Below, one piece after another: positions 15,304-24,631 of a DNA stretch of 64,000 bases. The first letter of the stretch is position 1. Every line of letters starts with the position of its first letter. Under the pieces are notes generated by a model. The model had not been told where the DNA came from. It was given only the letters and a program-made list of their open reading frames with translations, and made no database searches. The stretch is from an uncultured Acetatifactor sp. (GTDB lineage: Bacteria; Bacillota; Clostridia; Lachnospirales; Lachnospiraceae), in the NCBI GenBank assembly GCA_910584375.1, contig CAJUAH010000003.1, positions 62,001 through 126,000 on the forward strand, written 5' to 3'. The position numbers and the translations under genes were made by a program.

Positions 15304-18300
15304 ATGAAACCTCAAATGATACTTGAAAGAACAGTCCGTATCGGATATTACAACGGTGAAACATCCGCAGTGAAAATCGCCCTTAACAATCTGAGAGACG
15401 ACATGAAGAAAATCATGGATGCGGACATACAGCTCATTGAGCTGCATGGGGAAGAAAGCATAGACGATATGGATATAATGGCCGCCACAAAGAATGTTAA
15501 AATATTTGGTGTATGCGCCGCGTCTCCGGAGGAAGAGGAGGTTCTTGACGCCTGGGAGGGCTACGTTATCAAAGAAAGTGAAGGAACTCTATATATAAAC
15601 GGGGCCGACAGGCGCGGTACGATCTATGGAATATACGAAATGTCAGCGTATTTTGGCGTATCGCCCTGGTATTTCTTTGCGGATGTACCTGTAAAAAGAA
15701 AGGCCCGAATTACTATTCCGGACAAGTTTTTCAGAGCGGATTATCCGTCCGTTCAGTACCGGGGTATCTTTTTAAATGATGAGGAGGAACTGGAGCAGTG
15801 GGCTGTAAAGCATACAAACGACGGCACCATAGGGCCTGAACTGTATGAAAAAATATATGAGCTCATACTGCGGCTTAAGGGCAATTATCTATGGCCTGCC
15901 ATGCATGTCAATTATTTTCAGGAGAATCCCAAAAGCGCATGGCTTGCCAATGAAATGGGCATCGTGATCGGTACGTCCCACTGCGATATGCTCATGCGGA
16001 GCAACCAGAACGAATGGACGCCCTGGCTCGATAAAAAAGGGTACAAAAGCGATTACAATGCCGTGCATGCGGGGAAATTAAATACTTCCGACAACCAAAA
16101 ACGTGAAACGGTTTATTATGATTATTCCATACCCGGTAAGAACAGAGAAGTTATCCGGGAATACTGGCGCGAAAGCGTGGAAATGAACAAGGATTACGAG
16201 GTCTGTTATACCATCGGTATGAGAGGCGTTCACGATTACGGTTTTTCCACAAAAATGATAAATGAGGACTCCTCGCTCACTGAAGAGGAAAAACTTTCGG
16301 CAAAAATCAGGCTTTTAGAGACGATCATGGACGACCAGCGGCAGCTCATCAAAACGCAGTGCGGTCTTTCATCGCCTTCCTGTGCCTTGCAGGCATTCAT
16401 ACCGTATAAGGAGGTTCTCGAGCTCTATAATGCAGGTCTTGAGATCCCGGATGATGTCACTCTCATCTGGGTGAATGATAATTTTGGACATATACGGCGT
16501 TACCCTGATGAAAAGGAAAGAAAAAGAGCCGGCGGACATGGACTGTATTTTCATGCGTCCTATTGGGGAGCCACCGAAATGAGCTATCTTTTCTTCAATA
16601 CAATGCCCCTTTCCCATACCGCAAACGAACTGAGAAAAGCCTACGCAAATGGCATACGGAAGATGTGGGTCTTGAATGTGGGCGCGCTCAAACCCCTTGA
16701 AATGGATATGGAGACGTTTCTTGCTTATGCCTGGAACGCGGGCAAGGAAACGCCCGTAACCTGTGATATCCATGCCTATACGGCGCAGTGGTTCGACTCT
16801 TATTTTTCGGGCGGATATGGCGAGGAACTTGCGGATCTGTATGAGGAGTACGTGCATCTGACCAACGCCAGAAAGATAGAACAAATGCAGCCCATGGTAT
16901 TTGCGCAGGCAGGCTACGGGGACGAGGCCGGGGCGCGCCTGTGCAGGCTTGAAAAAGTTTTTGCCCGGGCCAATGAGATATATGCCTGTCTTCCGGATAA
17001 CGAAAAGGATGCCTTTTTCCAGATGTTTTTGTTTAAGGTGCATGCCTCCTACTATGTGAACCATGGGTTCTATTACGCCGACCGCAGCGTTCTGTCCTAT
17101 GACAGAGGAAACGATATGGCGGCGGACCTTTATACGGAATATTCACGCAGGATGACTCAGTATTTAAAAAAGATGCTGCGTTATTACAACCTGCATATGC
17201 GGGATGGAAAGTGGGACGGCATTCTCACTCCCGATTCCTTTCCGCCTCCGGGCATATGTTTTTATCCCGTGTGCAGACCTTCGATCAGGAGAAGGGAGCT
17301 TGCGGTTAAGGTTGTTCTGTGGGACGGCAGCGAAACCTCATCGGAAGGGAGCATTGCGTTTTACAGCGCAGGCATACGCAAAAAATGGTTTGAGATCGGC
17401 AATACCCGCGCATCCGCTATTTCGTTTGAAATAACCGGAAAACCCGCATGGCTGGATATATCCCAGGAATCAGGCATAATCAATGCGGAAAAACGTATCT
17501 ACATAAGCGTAAACGACGAAACCGCCTATGCGGAAAACGAGGCCGTATTAACCATCCGCCTGATCGAAACCGGGCAGGAAATCCGTGTGAAGGTCCAGGC
17601 CAGGGCCGGATGTGACGGCGGAGAAAGCCCGACGTCTCACAGGGAAGGCGACGGGGCGGTTTGTATTTATGCGGAGGATTATGCAGAGTGCCGCCGCACC
17701 CCCGTATATTTGCCGCCGCTGGGCGAAACCGGCTGGTATAAAATATACGGTATGGGAAGGGAGGGCCGCAGCGTCCTTATGGCATATAATCCCATGCTTT
17801 GTCCGTTAAGCGATGCGTCCCTTGCGGATAATCCTTGTGTTGCGTATGAGTTTTCCCTCTTCAGCGAGGGTGAATTTGAACTGGAGATATCGAGATTCCT
17901 CACCCTTGACTCCGTGGGCAGAGTCAGATTCGGCATCGGTATCGACGGTTCTGAGCCGTTTGTAATGGAATCGGATACCAACGACGAATGGCGGGCAAAC
18001 TGGCATGACAGCGTTATGAATAACGGTGAGAAATTGTATGCGAAACTCCCCTGTCTGTCCGCTGGCAGACATACGATAAGGGTGTATATGATCGATAATT
18101 ATGTGACGCTGGATAAGCTCGTCATATACACGCAAAAGAGACGCGAAACCTATTACGGGGCCGTTTCGGTGCCTTGTACAGCGGATGAGCCCAGTGTATG
18201 CTGGGAAACGCTGGACAGCATCCGGGCGAATCTCTATTGCGAGGACGACGGGGAGCTATTGCCTGATATGGTATATGCCGATCGGGAGTTTTGGAAGTAT

Positions 18301-18939
18301 AACAGGCTCTATATGAAAAATGACGCGGTCAGGCAGACTTACGCGGAAAAGGGACGGTATGACAGCTATTATAAAACCGGAACTGTACAGGATATAAGGG
18401 TTCTGTTTGACAAAGGCGTCTTTGCCGAACAGGATGGAAGGATCGCCCTGGAGGCGGAGTATGCCCTTGCGGGCGATGCGGACGCATATCTCACGCCTGA
18501 CGTCACAGGTAATATCTATTGGAGACATGTGCGCGCGCTGACCGACGGAGGCCAGGGTCTGGCCATGCAGGTATCCGGTAAGCCTTATACATGGAAAAAT
18601 GCAGAGGATGCTCCGGGAATGCATTATCGCATCCGTGTTTCGGAGGAGGGCGAGTATAATGTATGGCTCCTCATATTGTATGAAAACCATATGTCGGATA
18701 GCTGTTACTTTGCGGTTGACGACGAAGTGCTTCCCCAGAATATACAGTACAACAACGGACAGTTATGTAATTATGCAACGCTGCATATGTATTTCTGGTG
18801 TCTGACATGCAGGATACATTTTTCCCAGGGAGACCATATCTTTTCCATATATGCATGTGATACGGGACTGCAGATAGACAGAATCTACCTGAGCAAAGGA
18901 GAGGAGCGCCCGCCGCTTGACGGGGACTGGGCCGTTTAA
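15304..18939 (+). CDS. Glycoside hydrolase family 115 (xylan alpha-1,2-glucuronidase type, 1211 aa)
   Basis: GH115 enzymes remove glucuronic or 4-O-methylglucuronic acid branches from xylan. Seen: an N-terminal alpha/beta domain, the family core around residues 150-400 with WPAMHVNYF (197-205) and MGIVIGTSHCDML (218-230), and C-terminal accessory domains, one of which has the GWYKIYGMGREG region seen in GH115 C-terminal domains. No signal peptide, implying action on imported oligosaccharides. AAGGAG ribosome site just upstream. Co-directional with the SGNH esterase and opposite the AraC regulator. Length is at the long end for the family. The substrate is inferred from the family. Confidence 0.9.
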   Translation: MKPQMILERTVRIGYYNGETSAVKIALNNLRDDMKKIMDADIQLIELHGEESIDDMDIMAATKNVKIFGVCAASPEEEEVLDAWEGYVIKESEGTLYINGADRRGTIYGIYEMSAYFGVSPWYFFADVPVKRKARITIPDKFFRADYPSVQYRGIFLNDEEELEQWAVKHTNDGTIGPELYEKIYELILRLKGNYLWPAMHVNYFQENPKSAWLANEMGIVIGTSHCDMLMRSNQNEWTPWLDKKGYKSDYNAVHAGKLNTSDNQKRETVYYDYSIPGKNREVIREYWRESVEMNKDYEVCYTIGMRGVHDYGFSTKMINEDSSLTEEEKLSAKIRLLETIMDDQRQLIKTQCGLSSPSCALQAFIPYKEVLELYNAGLEIPDDVTLIWVNDNFGHIRRYPDEKERKRAGGHGLYFHASYWGATEMSYLFFNTMPLSHTANELRKAYANGIRKMWVLNVGALKPLEMDMETFLAYAWNAGKETPVTCDIHAYTAQWFDSYFSGGYGEELADLYEEYVHLTNARKIEQMQPMVFAQAGYGDEAGARLCRLEKVFARANEIYACLPDNEKDAFFQMFLFKVHASYYVNHGFYYADRSVLSYDRGNDMAADLYTEYSRRMTQYLKKMLRYYNLHMRDGKWDGILTPDSFPPPGICFYPVCRPSIRRRELAVKVVLWDGSETSSEGSIAFYSAGIRKKWFEIGNTRASAISFEITGKPAWLDISQESGIINAEKRIYISVNDETAYAENEAVLTIRLIETGQEIRVKVQARAGCDGGESPTSHREGDGAVCIYAEDYAECRRTPVYLPPLGETGWYKIYGMGREGRSVLMAYNPMLCPLSDASLADNPCVAYEFSLFSEGEFELEISRFLTLDSVGRVRFGIGIDGSEPFVMESDTNDEWRANWHDSVMNNGEKLYAKLPCLSAGRHTIRVYMIDNYVTLDKLVIYTQKRRETYYGAVSVPCTADEPSVCWETLDSIRANLYCEDDGELLPDMVYADREFWKYNRLYMKNDAVRQTYAEKGRYDSYYKTGTVQDIRVLFDKGVFAEQDGRIALEAEYALAGDADAYLTPDVTGNIYWRHVRALTDGGQGLAMQVSGKPYTWKNAEDAPGMHYRIRVSEEGEYNVWLLILYENHMSDSCYFAVDDEVLPQNIQYNNGQLCNYATLHMYFWCLTCRIHFSQGDHIFSIYACDTGLQIDRIYLSKGEERPPLDGDWAV

Positions 18940-18958
18940 GCTGCCGTTTTACGGCAGC
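18940..18958. terminator. Hairpin at the convergent GH115 / kinase ends
   Basis: Perfect 8-bp stem GCTGCCGT / ACGGCAGC with a TTT loop, directly after the GH115 stop and overlapping the last codons of the opposing kinase. No long T-run, so moderate support only. Confidence 0.4.
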
Positions 18959-20262
18959 GGCAGCAACAGTTTCATGCGAAAAAATCCGTTTTCCTGATTG
19001 ATCAGGCACTGCCCGTCGTATTTCTCCACGGTTTTTTTGATGTTCCTGATGCCAAAGCCGTGGAGGAATCCGTCTCCTTTGGATGTTTTGTCATATCCTG
19101 CCCTGTCAGACAGGCAATTGTTTTCTATCACAATGGACAGCATATCCCTTACGCAGTCCGCTTTCACAGTGACCAGCCTCCGCTCCGGCTCGAGCGCGAG
19201 GCTGGCCTCCAAAGCGTTATCCAGAGCGTTGCCGAAAATGGTGCTGATGTCCATGGGGTCCAGAAAGCCGCCCTGCGCAAAACAGACTGCGGCGGAAAAG
19301 TCGATCCGGTTCTCTTTCGCCACTCTGGCTTTATCACGGAGAATGATATCCAAAAAGTCATTGCCTGTGTGTACATAGTCCTCATAGTCCGCGATCTGAC
19401 GGCGCAGATCCGCAGCCATCCGCCGGGCCTCCTGGCTGTCCTGCCTCTCCAGAAGCAACAAATGATTCTTCATATCATGATACAGGCCCCTCACTTTTTC
19501 TTCCGCTTTCAGCTTTTCCTCATAATAGGCAAACTGCCGGGCAAGGCGCTGCGCCTCCCGGGCCGTCTGCTCCGAACGGCTCATATATGCCACCAGCAGA
19601 ACGCTCACAAACGCTCCCAGTACGATGACAACGCACAGCGGATACACTATATAGTTGGCCTGGGTGACAAAGAGAATGGTTGTAAAAATAGCCATGGTGG
19701 GAACCAGCATCATAAAGTCCGCGATCAGCCAGGTTCTCCTGCCAATATCCTCAGAGGCGATCTGCCTCTTATATTTTCTCATGAAAAGCAGGACGCCCAC
19801 CCAGAACAGCACCTGCGCCGTATTGGACAGAAAGTACGTCACCGTACTCATCCGTTCCATCCCGGTTGTCCAGTTGATCAGGCGTCCCGCCTGGTCATGG
19901 ACCGGGCTGGGAGCATGACTGAAGGCAAAAAACAGATCGCTTGACACATTGAACTGCAAATAATTGACTGTCACGATCAGGGGATAAAATATGAGTATCG
20001 CTGCCAGCTTTTTCTCCCATTTTCCCGAGTAGAACACAAATATACAAGCGCCAAATCCCAACAGCGCCAACGAGATATTCCAAGGATCGTCCAGATAAAT
20101 CGGCAGGGGGACAATATACCAGAGAGGCAGCAGCGCCAGCAATTTGGGTATCCAATGCTTTCTCAGAGGAATAAAGGCATTTATGGAAAAATACGCCAGG
20201 AGAATGTGCGCCGTCCCCTGCACATAGTTAAGCATGTACAAAAGGTCCATCACATTTTCCAT
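18949..20262 (-). CDS. AgrC-like GHKL sensor histidine kinase (437 aa)
   Basis: About six membrane segments in the first 225 residues, then a coiled linker, the H-box LYHDMKNHLLLL, the N-box GNALDNALEAS and a glycine-rich GFLHGFGIRNIKK. This is the AgrC/quorum-type kinase architecture, lacking the classical HisKA dimerisation motif. The start codon shares one base with the stop of the LytTR regulator gene (TAATG), so the two are co-translated. No autoinducer peptide or AgrB-like processing gene is visible in the window, so the ligand is unknown. Confidence 0.88.
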   Translation of the reverse strand: MENVMDLLYMLNYVQGTAHILLAYFSINAFIPLRKHWIPKLLALLPLWYIVPLPIYLDDPWNISLALLGFGACIFVFYSGKWEKKLAAILIFYPLIVTVNYLQFNVSSDLFFAFSHAPSPVHDQAGRLINWTTGMERMSTVTYFLSNTAQVLFWVGVLLFMRKYKRQIASEDIGRRTWLIADFMMLVPTMAIFTTILFVTQANYIVYPLCVVIVLGAFVSVLLVAYMSRSEQTAREAQRLARQFAYYEEKLKAEEKVRGLYHDMKNHLLLLERQDSQEARRMAADLRRQIADYEDYVHTGNDFLDIILRDKARVAKENRIDFSAAVCFAQGGFLDPMDISTIFGNALDNALEASLALEPERRLVTVKADCVRDMLSIVIENNCLSDRAGYDKTSKGDGFLHGFGIRNIKKTVEKYDGQCLINQENGFFRMKLLLPLP

Positions 20263-20972
20263 TACAATCTGTCCCCCCAGTAATCCGCAAGCTCTTCCAT
20301 CACGGCCTTGCGCTTTGGCTGGCTGATGGGTATGATCTCGCCGTCCGTCAGCGTGATCTCCAGCTTACCCACCCGCTTTACAAAAAACAGGTTTACCAGA
20401 TAGCCGGCATGGCAGCGGATAAAATGGGCCTCCTTCAGCTCAGCCTCCCATTCTTTCATCTTTTTGTAGGAGATGATCTCCCCGCTCTCCGTATGCAGTT
20501 TCACATTTCTGTTATAGGTTTCCAGATAATATAAGGTATGCAGATCCACTCTATGGCAGCCGTCCTCATTGTTTATAAGGATATACTTTTTTTCCTCCCG
20601 TCTGCAGCTTTCCAGCCAGCGGTCCAACTCCCGTTTCAGACGCGCGTACTTAATGGGTTTGATAATATAATTTGCCGCCTGATATTCATAACCCGCCAGC
20701 GCGTACCTGGTCAGAGAAGTCAAAAAAATAATGCTCACCTTATCGTCCCTGGCCCGGATTCGCTTTGCCGCCTCCAGACCGTTCATAACATCCATCTGAA
20801 TATCCAGAAAGATCAGATCCAATGCAAGGCTATCGCTCCGGGTCAATTCACTGCCGTCCCGAAACAAAGTGGTACGGATCTCCGTACCACTCTCCCGGGC
20901 ATATTGCTGAATCATTTCCTCCAGTTCTCTGGCAAAATCCTGTTCGTCATCGCATATTCCGATATTGTACAT
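20262..20972 (-). CDS. LytTR-family response regulator (236 aa)
   Basis: Receiver domain starting MYNIGICDDEQDF, with LIFLDIQMDVMNG (phospho-acceptor Asp), followed by a LytTR DNA-binding domain (about residues 130-230; YYLETYNRNVKLHT, FIRCHAGYLVNL). It partners the AgrC-like kinase downstream. The start is placed at 20972, five bases after the stop of the channel gene, with GGAGGAG inside the end of that gene; the longer frame to 21149 runs inside the channel gene and is rejected. Co-transcription with a formate/nitrite channel suggests linked sensing or metabolism. Confidence 0.92.
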   Translation of the reverse strand: MYNIGICDDEQDFARELEEMIQQYARESGTEIRTTLFRDGSELTRSDSLALDLIFLDIQMDVMNGLEAAKRIRARDDKVSIIFLTSLTRYALAGYEYQAANYIIKPIKYARLKRELDRWLESCRREEKKYILINNEDGCHRVDLHTLYYLETYNRNVKLHTESGEIISYKKMKEWEAELKEAHFIRCHAGYLVNLFFVKRVGKLEITLTDGEIIPISQPKRKAVMEELADYWGDRL

Positions 20973-20977
20973 AGCGA

Positions 20978-21823
20978 TCAGTACTCCTCCGCAATATCCA
21001 GTTCTTCCTGCTCCTGTTCCTTGGACACCGGACTGAGCGGCGTATGACGCAGATAGCCCAGCCAGTAGCCGCAGCCCACGATACCCGCGCCGCCTATGAC
21101 ATTGCCAAGCGTCACAGGTATGATACAGTTTATAAAAAATCTTGCCCATGTGAGGCCTTCCGCCGTGATCCCGTATTCCCGGGAGGCCAGCAGCGCCGCC
21201 GTACCGAAATACATATCAGCTACGCTGTGCTCAAATCCGCACAATACAAACAGCATAATGGGCCAGAAACTGGCCATCAGTTTACCGGAGATATTCTTGG
21301 CTCCAAAGGACATCCATACTGCGATACATACCAGCACATTGCACAGTATACCCCGGATCAGGCTTTCAGAAAAGCTCAGGTTGCATCTGGACGCCCCCGC
21401 CGCCACAATGCTGCCGGCCAGGTCCCCGTTAAACAGGCTGGGCGTATGGCCCAGAACCACGCCGAAAGCTACCAGCGCAGCTCCCAGAAAATTTCCGATA
21501 AACACAAAGAACCAGTTTTTCAACATTTTATATACCGGTATCTGTTTCTCCAAAACCGCCAAAACGATCAGCGTATTTCCCGTAAAAAGCTCGCTCCCGG
21601 CGATCAGCACCATGGCCATACCCGCCGGAAATACCACCGCCCCCAGCAGTTTTGCCACGGAAGGGTTGGCTATGGTAGACGAGGCCGTGGTGGACGCTAT
21701 ACCTGCGAAACCGATAAAAAATCCGGCAAACATACCTAGAATGACCATCTTAAAGGCGGACAAATGCGTCTTATGTATACTGACTTCCACATAACTTCTG
21801 GCGATCTCCAAGGGTGAATGCAT
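20978..21823 (-). CDS. Formate/nitrite transporter (FNT) family channel (281 aa)
   Basis: Six hydrophobic segments spread over residues 25-265, and the family pattern with the N-terminal EIARSYVEVSIHKTHLSAFK and the central NFLGAALVAFG and NVLVCIAVWM regions. FNT proteins conduct formate, nitrite, lactate or hydrosulfide. In a fermenting clostridium formate export or uptake is most likely, but the substrate cannot be read from sequence. It is first in an operon with the LytTR regulator and AgrC-like kinase, driven by a good promoter at 21913-21941. Confidence 0.9.
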   Translation of the reverse strand: MHSPLEIARSYVEVSIHKTHLSAFKMVILGMFAGFFIGFAGIASTTASSTIANPSVAKLLGAVVFPAGMAMVLIAGSELFTGNTLIVLAVLEKQIPVYKMLKNWFFVFIGNFLGAALVAFGVVLGHTPSLFNGDLAGSIVAAGASRCNLSFSESLIRGILCNVLVCIAVWMSFGAKNISGKLMASFWPIMLFVLCGFEHSVADMYFGTAALLASREYGITAEGLTWARFFINCIIPVTLGNVIGGAGIVGCGYWLGYLRHTPLSPVSKEQEQEELDIAEEY

Positions 21824-21912
21824 AGGCAGTACCTCCTGAAATATAAGTCCCGCATATACTGCTGCGTGAGATTAGGCAGCCAGCGATCCGCCGCCTGATT
21901 GTTGATATAAAT

Positions 21913-21941
21913 ATTATATGTGAATCGGAAAGATTTAGCAA
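21913..21941 (-). promoter_or_regulatory. Promoter of the FNT / LytTR / AgrC-like operon
   Basis: Minus strand: -35 TTGCTA (21936-21941), 17-bp spacer, -10 TATAAT (21913-21918), about 90 bp before the channel start. Confidence 0.65.
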
Positions 21942-21969
21942 TACTTTCTTAAGTCAAAATACAGTCAAA

Positions 21970-22011
21970 ATACCGGCCATGACATTCACCAGGCAATGTC
22001 ATGGCCGGTAT
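21970..22011 (-). terminator. Intrinsic terminator of the CmpB-like gene
   Basis: Perfect 17-bp stem (21970-21986 with 21995-22011) with an 8-base loop, overlapping the last codons of the 21986-22537 gene; on the minus strand it is followed by TTTTGACTGTATTTT. Confidence 0.8.
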
Positions 22012-22537
22012 GGGGCCTTATAGCGCAGTAAGTTATATCCAGTATAAAGACTGCCAGCAAAGCGCCGCACAGGACCAGCCGCCAGCCGGGACTGACGCGG
22101 TGGTACAGTTTCATGTACGCAGGCAACAGATAACAGTTGAGCAACATACCTCCCAGACCAAAACACACCGCCCCAAGCAGGCAGACGCGCCCGTTGAGAT
22201 TCAGGAAATATCCGCTGTAATCCCACCAGCGCATACCCCATTTCCATTCCAGCCAAACGCTGGCTCCGTACTCCAGGACCGTGCATATTGCCGCTGAGAG
22301 CAAAAAGGTCACAAAGGGCCTACGGTGCAGCCGCTGCAGCAGAAACCACAGCAACAGTCCGCCCACCCCGTAGATCGGCAGATACGGGCCGAAATACACA
22401 CCCCTGTTGACCAGGGCCTGCCTTGTCACCAGATAGATCCCTGCCTCCCACAGCCAGCCCGCAAAGGCCAGTAGGAAGAACAACAACACATAAAAATCAA
22501 ATTTTCTAGCGTTTCCCTTGTTTTTATTCGTCTCCAT
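21986..22537 (-). CDS. CmpB-like integral membrane protein (putative ABC-transporter type IV family, 183 aa)
   Basis: Five or so hydrophobic segments. Carries the conserved features of Pfam's putative ABC_trans_CmpB family: LLFFLLAFAGWLWE near the N-terminus, NRGVYFGPYLPIYGVGGLLL, and the central WWDYSGYFLNLNGRVCL motif. The ABC label on this family is historical; no ATPase partner lies here and the function is unknown. It stands alone with its own terminator. Confidence 0.8.
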   Translation of the reverse strand: METNKNKGNARKFDFYVLLFFLLAFAGWLWEAGIYLVTRQALVNRGVYFGPYLPIYGVGGLLLWFLLQRLHRRPFVTFLLSAAICTVLEYGASVWLEWKWGMRWWDYSGYFLNLNGRVCLLGAVCFGLGGMLLNCYLLPAYMKLYHRVSPGWRLVLCGALLAVFILDITYCAIRPHTGHDIAW

Positions 22538-22584
22538 AGGACTAGCATACCCTGTAGGGAGCCGAAAAATGCCTGCGTGACAGC

Positions 22585-23013
22585 CTATTTGGTGAAATCA
22601 ATCTCGTATCTTGTCCCGTGGCAGAGCAATATGCCATCCGTCAGGCGGATACAGAGAATACAGGTGTTCTCATCCGCAAAGTTATTGTGCCCATTGTCAA
22701 TCCAAGCGGCAAAAGCTGTTCGCAGCTTGCCTGCGATCTCCGCATTCTCCGGCTTTCCAAAATAACCCAGATTTATACCCTCACCATGGGCGGAAAACCA
22801 GTCGCCGCAGAGACCCACCACAGGATTTTCAGCAATCTGTCGCATCTTGTTCGACAAACCATATGTGATCACATAAAAAGCGCCGTCCTCATAATAACCG
22901 TCGACTCTGCGCACGGTAGGTCTGTCTCCCTCGATTGTAGCCAGAGAAACGACAGTATCCTGCCCGAACCACTCCGTTAAGATTGCCGCCACTTCTTTTG
23001 ATAATTTCTCCAT
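22585..23013 (-). CDS. Pyridoxamine 5'-phosphate oxidase-fold protein (142 aa)
   Basis: Small split-barrel flavin/heme-binding fold: VSLATIEGDRPTVRRVDGYYEDGAFYVITYG, with the neighbouring NPVVGLCGDWFSAHGEG region, matches the PPOX/general stress protein 26 group. Start chosen at MEKLSKEV (23013), which has GGAGG eight bases upstream; an in-frame ATG at 23040 is possible. Next to another gene (23121-23720) whose C-terminal half has the same fold. Cofactor and substrate unknown. Confidence 0.8.
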   Translation of the reverse strand: MEKLSKEVAAILTEWFGQDTVVSLATIEGDRPTVRRVDGYYEDGAFYVITYGLSNKMRQIAENPVVGLCGDWFSAHGEGINLGYFGKPENAEIAGKLRTAFAAWIDNGHNNFADENTCILCIRLTDGILLCHGTRYEIDFTK

Positions 23014-23120
23014 TCCTTTTTCCTCCATTAAGTTCCGCATGTCACCGTATGTCCCCTACGATGCACAGGGCCTGTGGGGCGTGTGATCCATATCCGACTG
23101 CTCGCGCATCCTTATGAGGA

Positions 23121-23720
23121 TCAGTTGACACTCACATCCTCGATATGTACCTGATAGACTGCCAAAAATTCCTCCTGTTCTCCAGGATATTTTTGTTTCA
23201 GTGAGGGATATGCGGACTGTACCAGTTCACGGGCGACACAGTTGTCATCCTCACTTACTTCACCGCTGATCCGTATCCATCCCCCGGTTACGGGGTTATA
23301 GCTCGACAGCTCTACCCTTGGATTCCGTTTCAGGTCAGAATGGACACTCTTACGCTTGTCCGTAACAATAAAAAGCGTTTCACCGTTGGAACAGATCATG
23401 CCGAAAGGGCGTAATCTGGGACGGTCTGCAACGGATGTGGCAAGAAAAAAGTATCCACATTCCCGGATAAACGCCACACAGTCATCCGCCGAAAGTCCCT
23501 GCGCCGTCTGCCTGTTCCCCTCCAGCACATCACTGAGAAGAAAATCAATACTACAGGAAAACAGCCCCGCCAGCCGTATCAATTTCTCTGTCTCCGGAAA
23601 TGCCTGGTCCATCTCCCACCGGGAGACAGATTGTCGGGACACTCCCAACATTTCCGCAAGTTGCTCCTGCGTTATGTTTTTTCTCCTGCGCAACATGGCT
23701 ATCTTTTCACCGGTTGTCAT
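23121..23720 (-). CDS. XRE-type HTH fused to a PPOX-fold domain (199 aa)
   Basis: Residues about 1-65 form a Cro/C1-type helix-turn-helix (ITQEQLAEMLGVSRQSVSRW). Residues about 85-199 form a PPOX-like split barrel (GYFFLATSVADRPRLRPFGM, FIVTDKRKSVHSDLKRNPRV). The start MTTGEKI at 23720 has AAGGG upstream; the frame runs on to 23765. A regulator carrying a flavin- or nucleotide-binding barrel could sense redox or flavin state; that is inference. It lies beside a free-standing PPOX protein and upstream of it on the same strand. Confidence 0.8.
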   Translation of the reverse strand: MTTGEKIAMLRRRKNITQEQLAEMLGVSRQSVSRWEMDQAFPETEKLIRLAGLFSCSIDFLLSDVLEGNRQTAQGLSADDCVAFIRECGYFFLATSVADRPRLRPFGMICSNGETLFIVTDKRKSVHSDLKRNPRVELSSYNPVTGGWIRISGEVSEDDNCVARELVQSAYPSLKQKYPGEQEEFLAVYQVHIEDVSVN

Positions 23721-23912
23721 CTCTGTCCCTTGATCTCCTCTGTACCCGAAACCTCTCATGTACACAAATTATTCTACCTTATAAAAATCAGGAAAAGAAC
23801 CGCATTCCACGTGCTTTATGTAACATTGCGGTTGCGCCTGCCGCATATACGCCAGAGCAGCCGCCCCTGATTTCCAAGACCGCGATACGATATTGCCCTG
23901 TAGTCAGCAAAA

Positions 23913-23980
23913 GCAGGCAGCACGGGCAAAACGGGCTCTACGCCATCAGCATATATCCCTGTTCTGTCCATGCTGCCCGC
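23913..23980 (-). other. Long imperfect stem downstream of rubrerythrin
   Basis: 23913-23927 and 23966-23980 can pair at 14 of 15 positions (with G-U pairs) around a 38-base loop, 15 bp after the rubrerythrin stop; on the minus strand TTTTGC follows. It may be an unusual terminator or a structured RNA. The rest of the 230-bp gap 23766-23995 shows no gene I can support. Confidence 0.3.
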
Positions 23981-23995
23981 TGGATGGTTATGCGC

Positions 23996-24535
23996 TTAAT
24001 AATTTTCGGCATATATCTGGAAATATGCCTGCGTATGCAGGCATACCGGACATATCTCCGGAGCGGCTGTGCCCACTACAATATGACCGCAATTACGGCA
24101 TACCCATACCTTTACCTCACTCTTCTCAAACACGGTGGCTGTCTCCACATTCTCAAGCAGGGCGCGATATCTCTCCTCGTGATGTTTCTCCACATCTCCC
24201 ACCAGACGGAATTTTGCCGCAAGCTCGGGGAAACCTTCTTTCTCCGCAGTTTTGGCAAATTCATCATACATCTCCGTCCACTCAAAGTTCTCGCCGTCTG
24301 CGGCCACGGCCAGATTCTTACCGGTACTGCCGATATCCTGCAATGCCTCCAGCCACAGCTTGGCATGTTCCTTCTCGTTGTCCGCCGTCTCCTGAAATAT
24401 GGCGGCAATCTGCTGATAACCCTGTTTCCGGGCCGACGCCGCAAAGTGGGTGTACTTTGTATATGCCTGAGATTCCCCGGCAAAAGCCGCTTTCAGATTA
24501 TCTTCCGTCTGTGTGCCTGCATACTTGTTGCCCAT
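23996..24535 (-). CDS. Rubrerythrin (179 aa)
   Basis: Peroxide-scavenging di-iron protein of anaerobes. N-terminal ferritin-like four-helix domain with the iron ligands in AFAGESQAY and NEKEHAK, and C-terminal rubredoxin-like domain with CRNCG and CPVC near residues 145-165. Length is standard. Cytoplasmic, reduces hydrogen peroxide using electrons from rubredoxin or NAD(P)H systems. Transcribed alone. Confidence 0.95.
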   Translation of the reverse strand: MGNKYAGTQTEDNLKAAFAGESQAYTKYTHFAASARKQGYQQIAAIFQETADNEKEHAKLWLEALQDIGSTGKNLAVAADGENFEWTEMYDEFAKTAEKEGFPELAAKFRLVGDVEKHHEERYRALLENVETATVFEKSEVKVWVCRNCGHIVVGTAAPEICPVCLHTQAYFQIYAENY

Positions 24536-24631
24536 GTCTGCATCCTCCTGGTCTGTTTTCTGTTTTACTGCAAATACACAAATACAGTATCAATATGTCC
24601 GAAAATAAACCATTTTATACCAGACAGAAAT

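Noticed and set aside
20262..21149. Longer start for the LytTR regulator
   Set aside because: The extra 59 codons lie inside the channel gene and read as nonsense; MYNIGICDDE is a standard receiver start.
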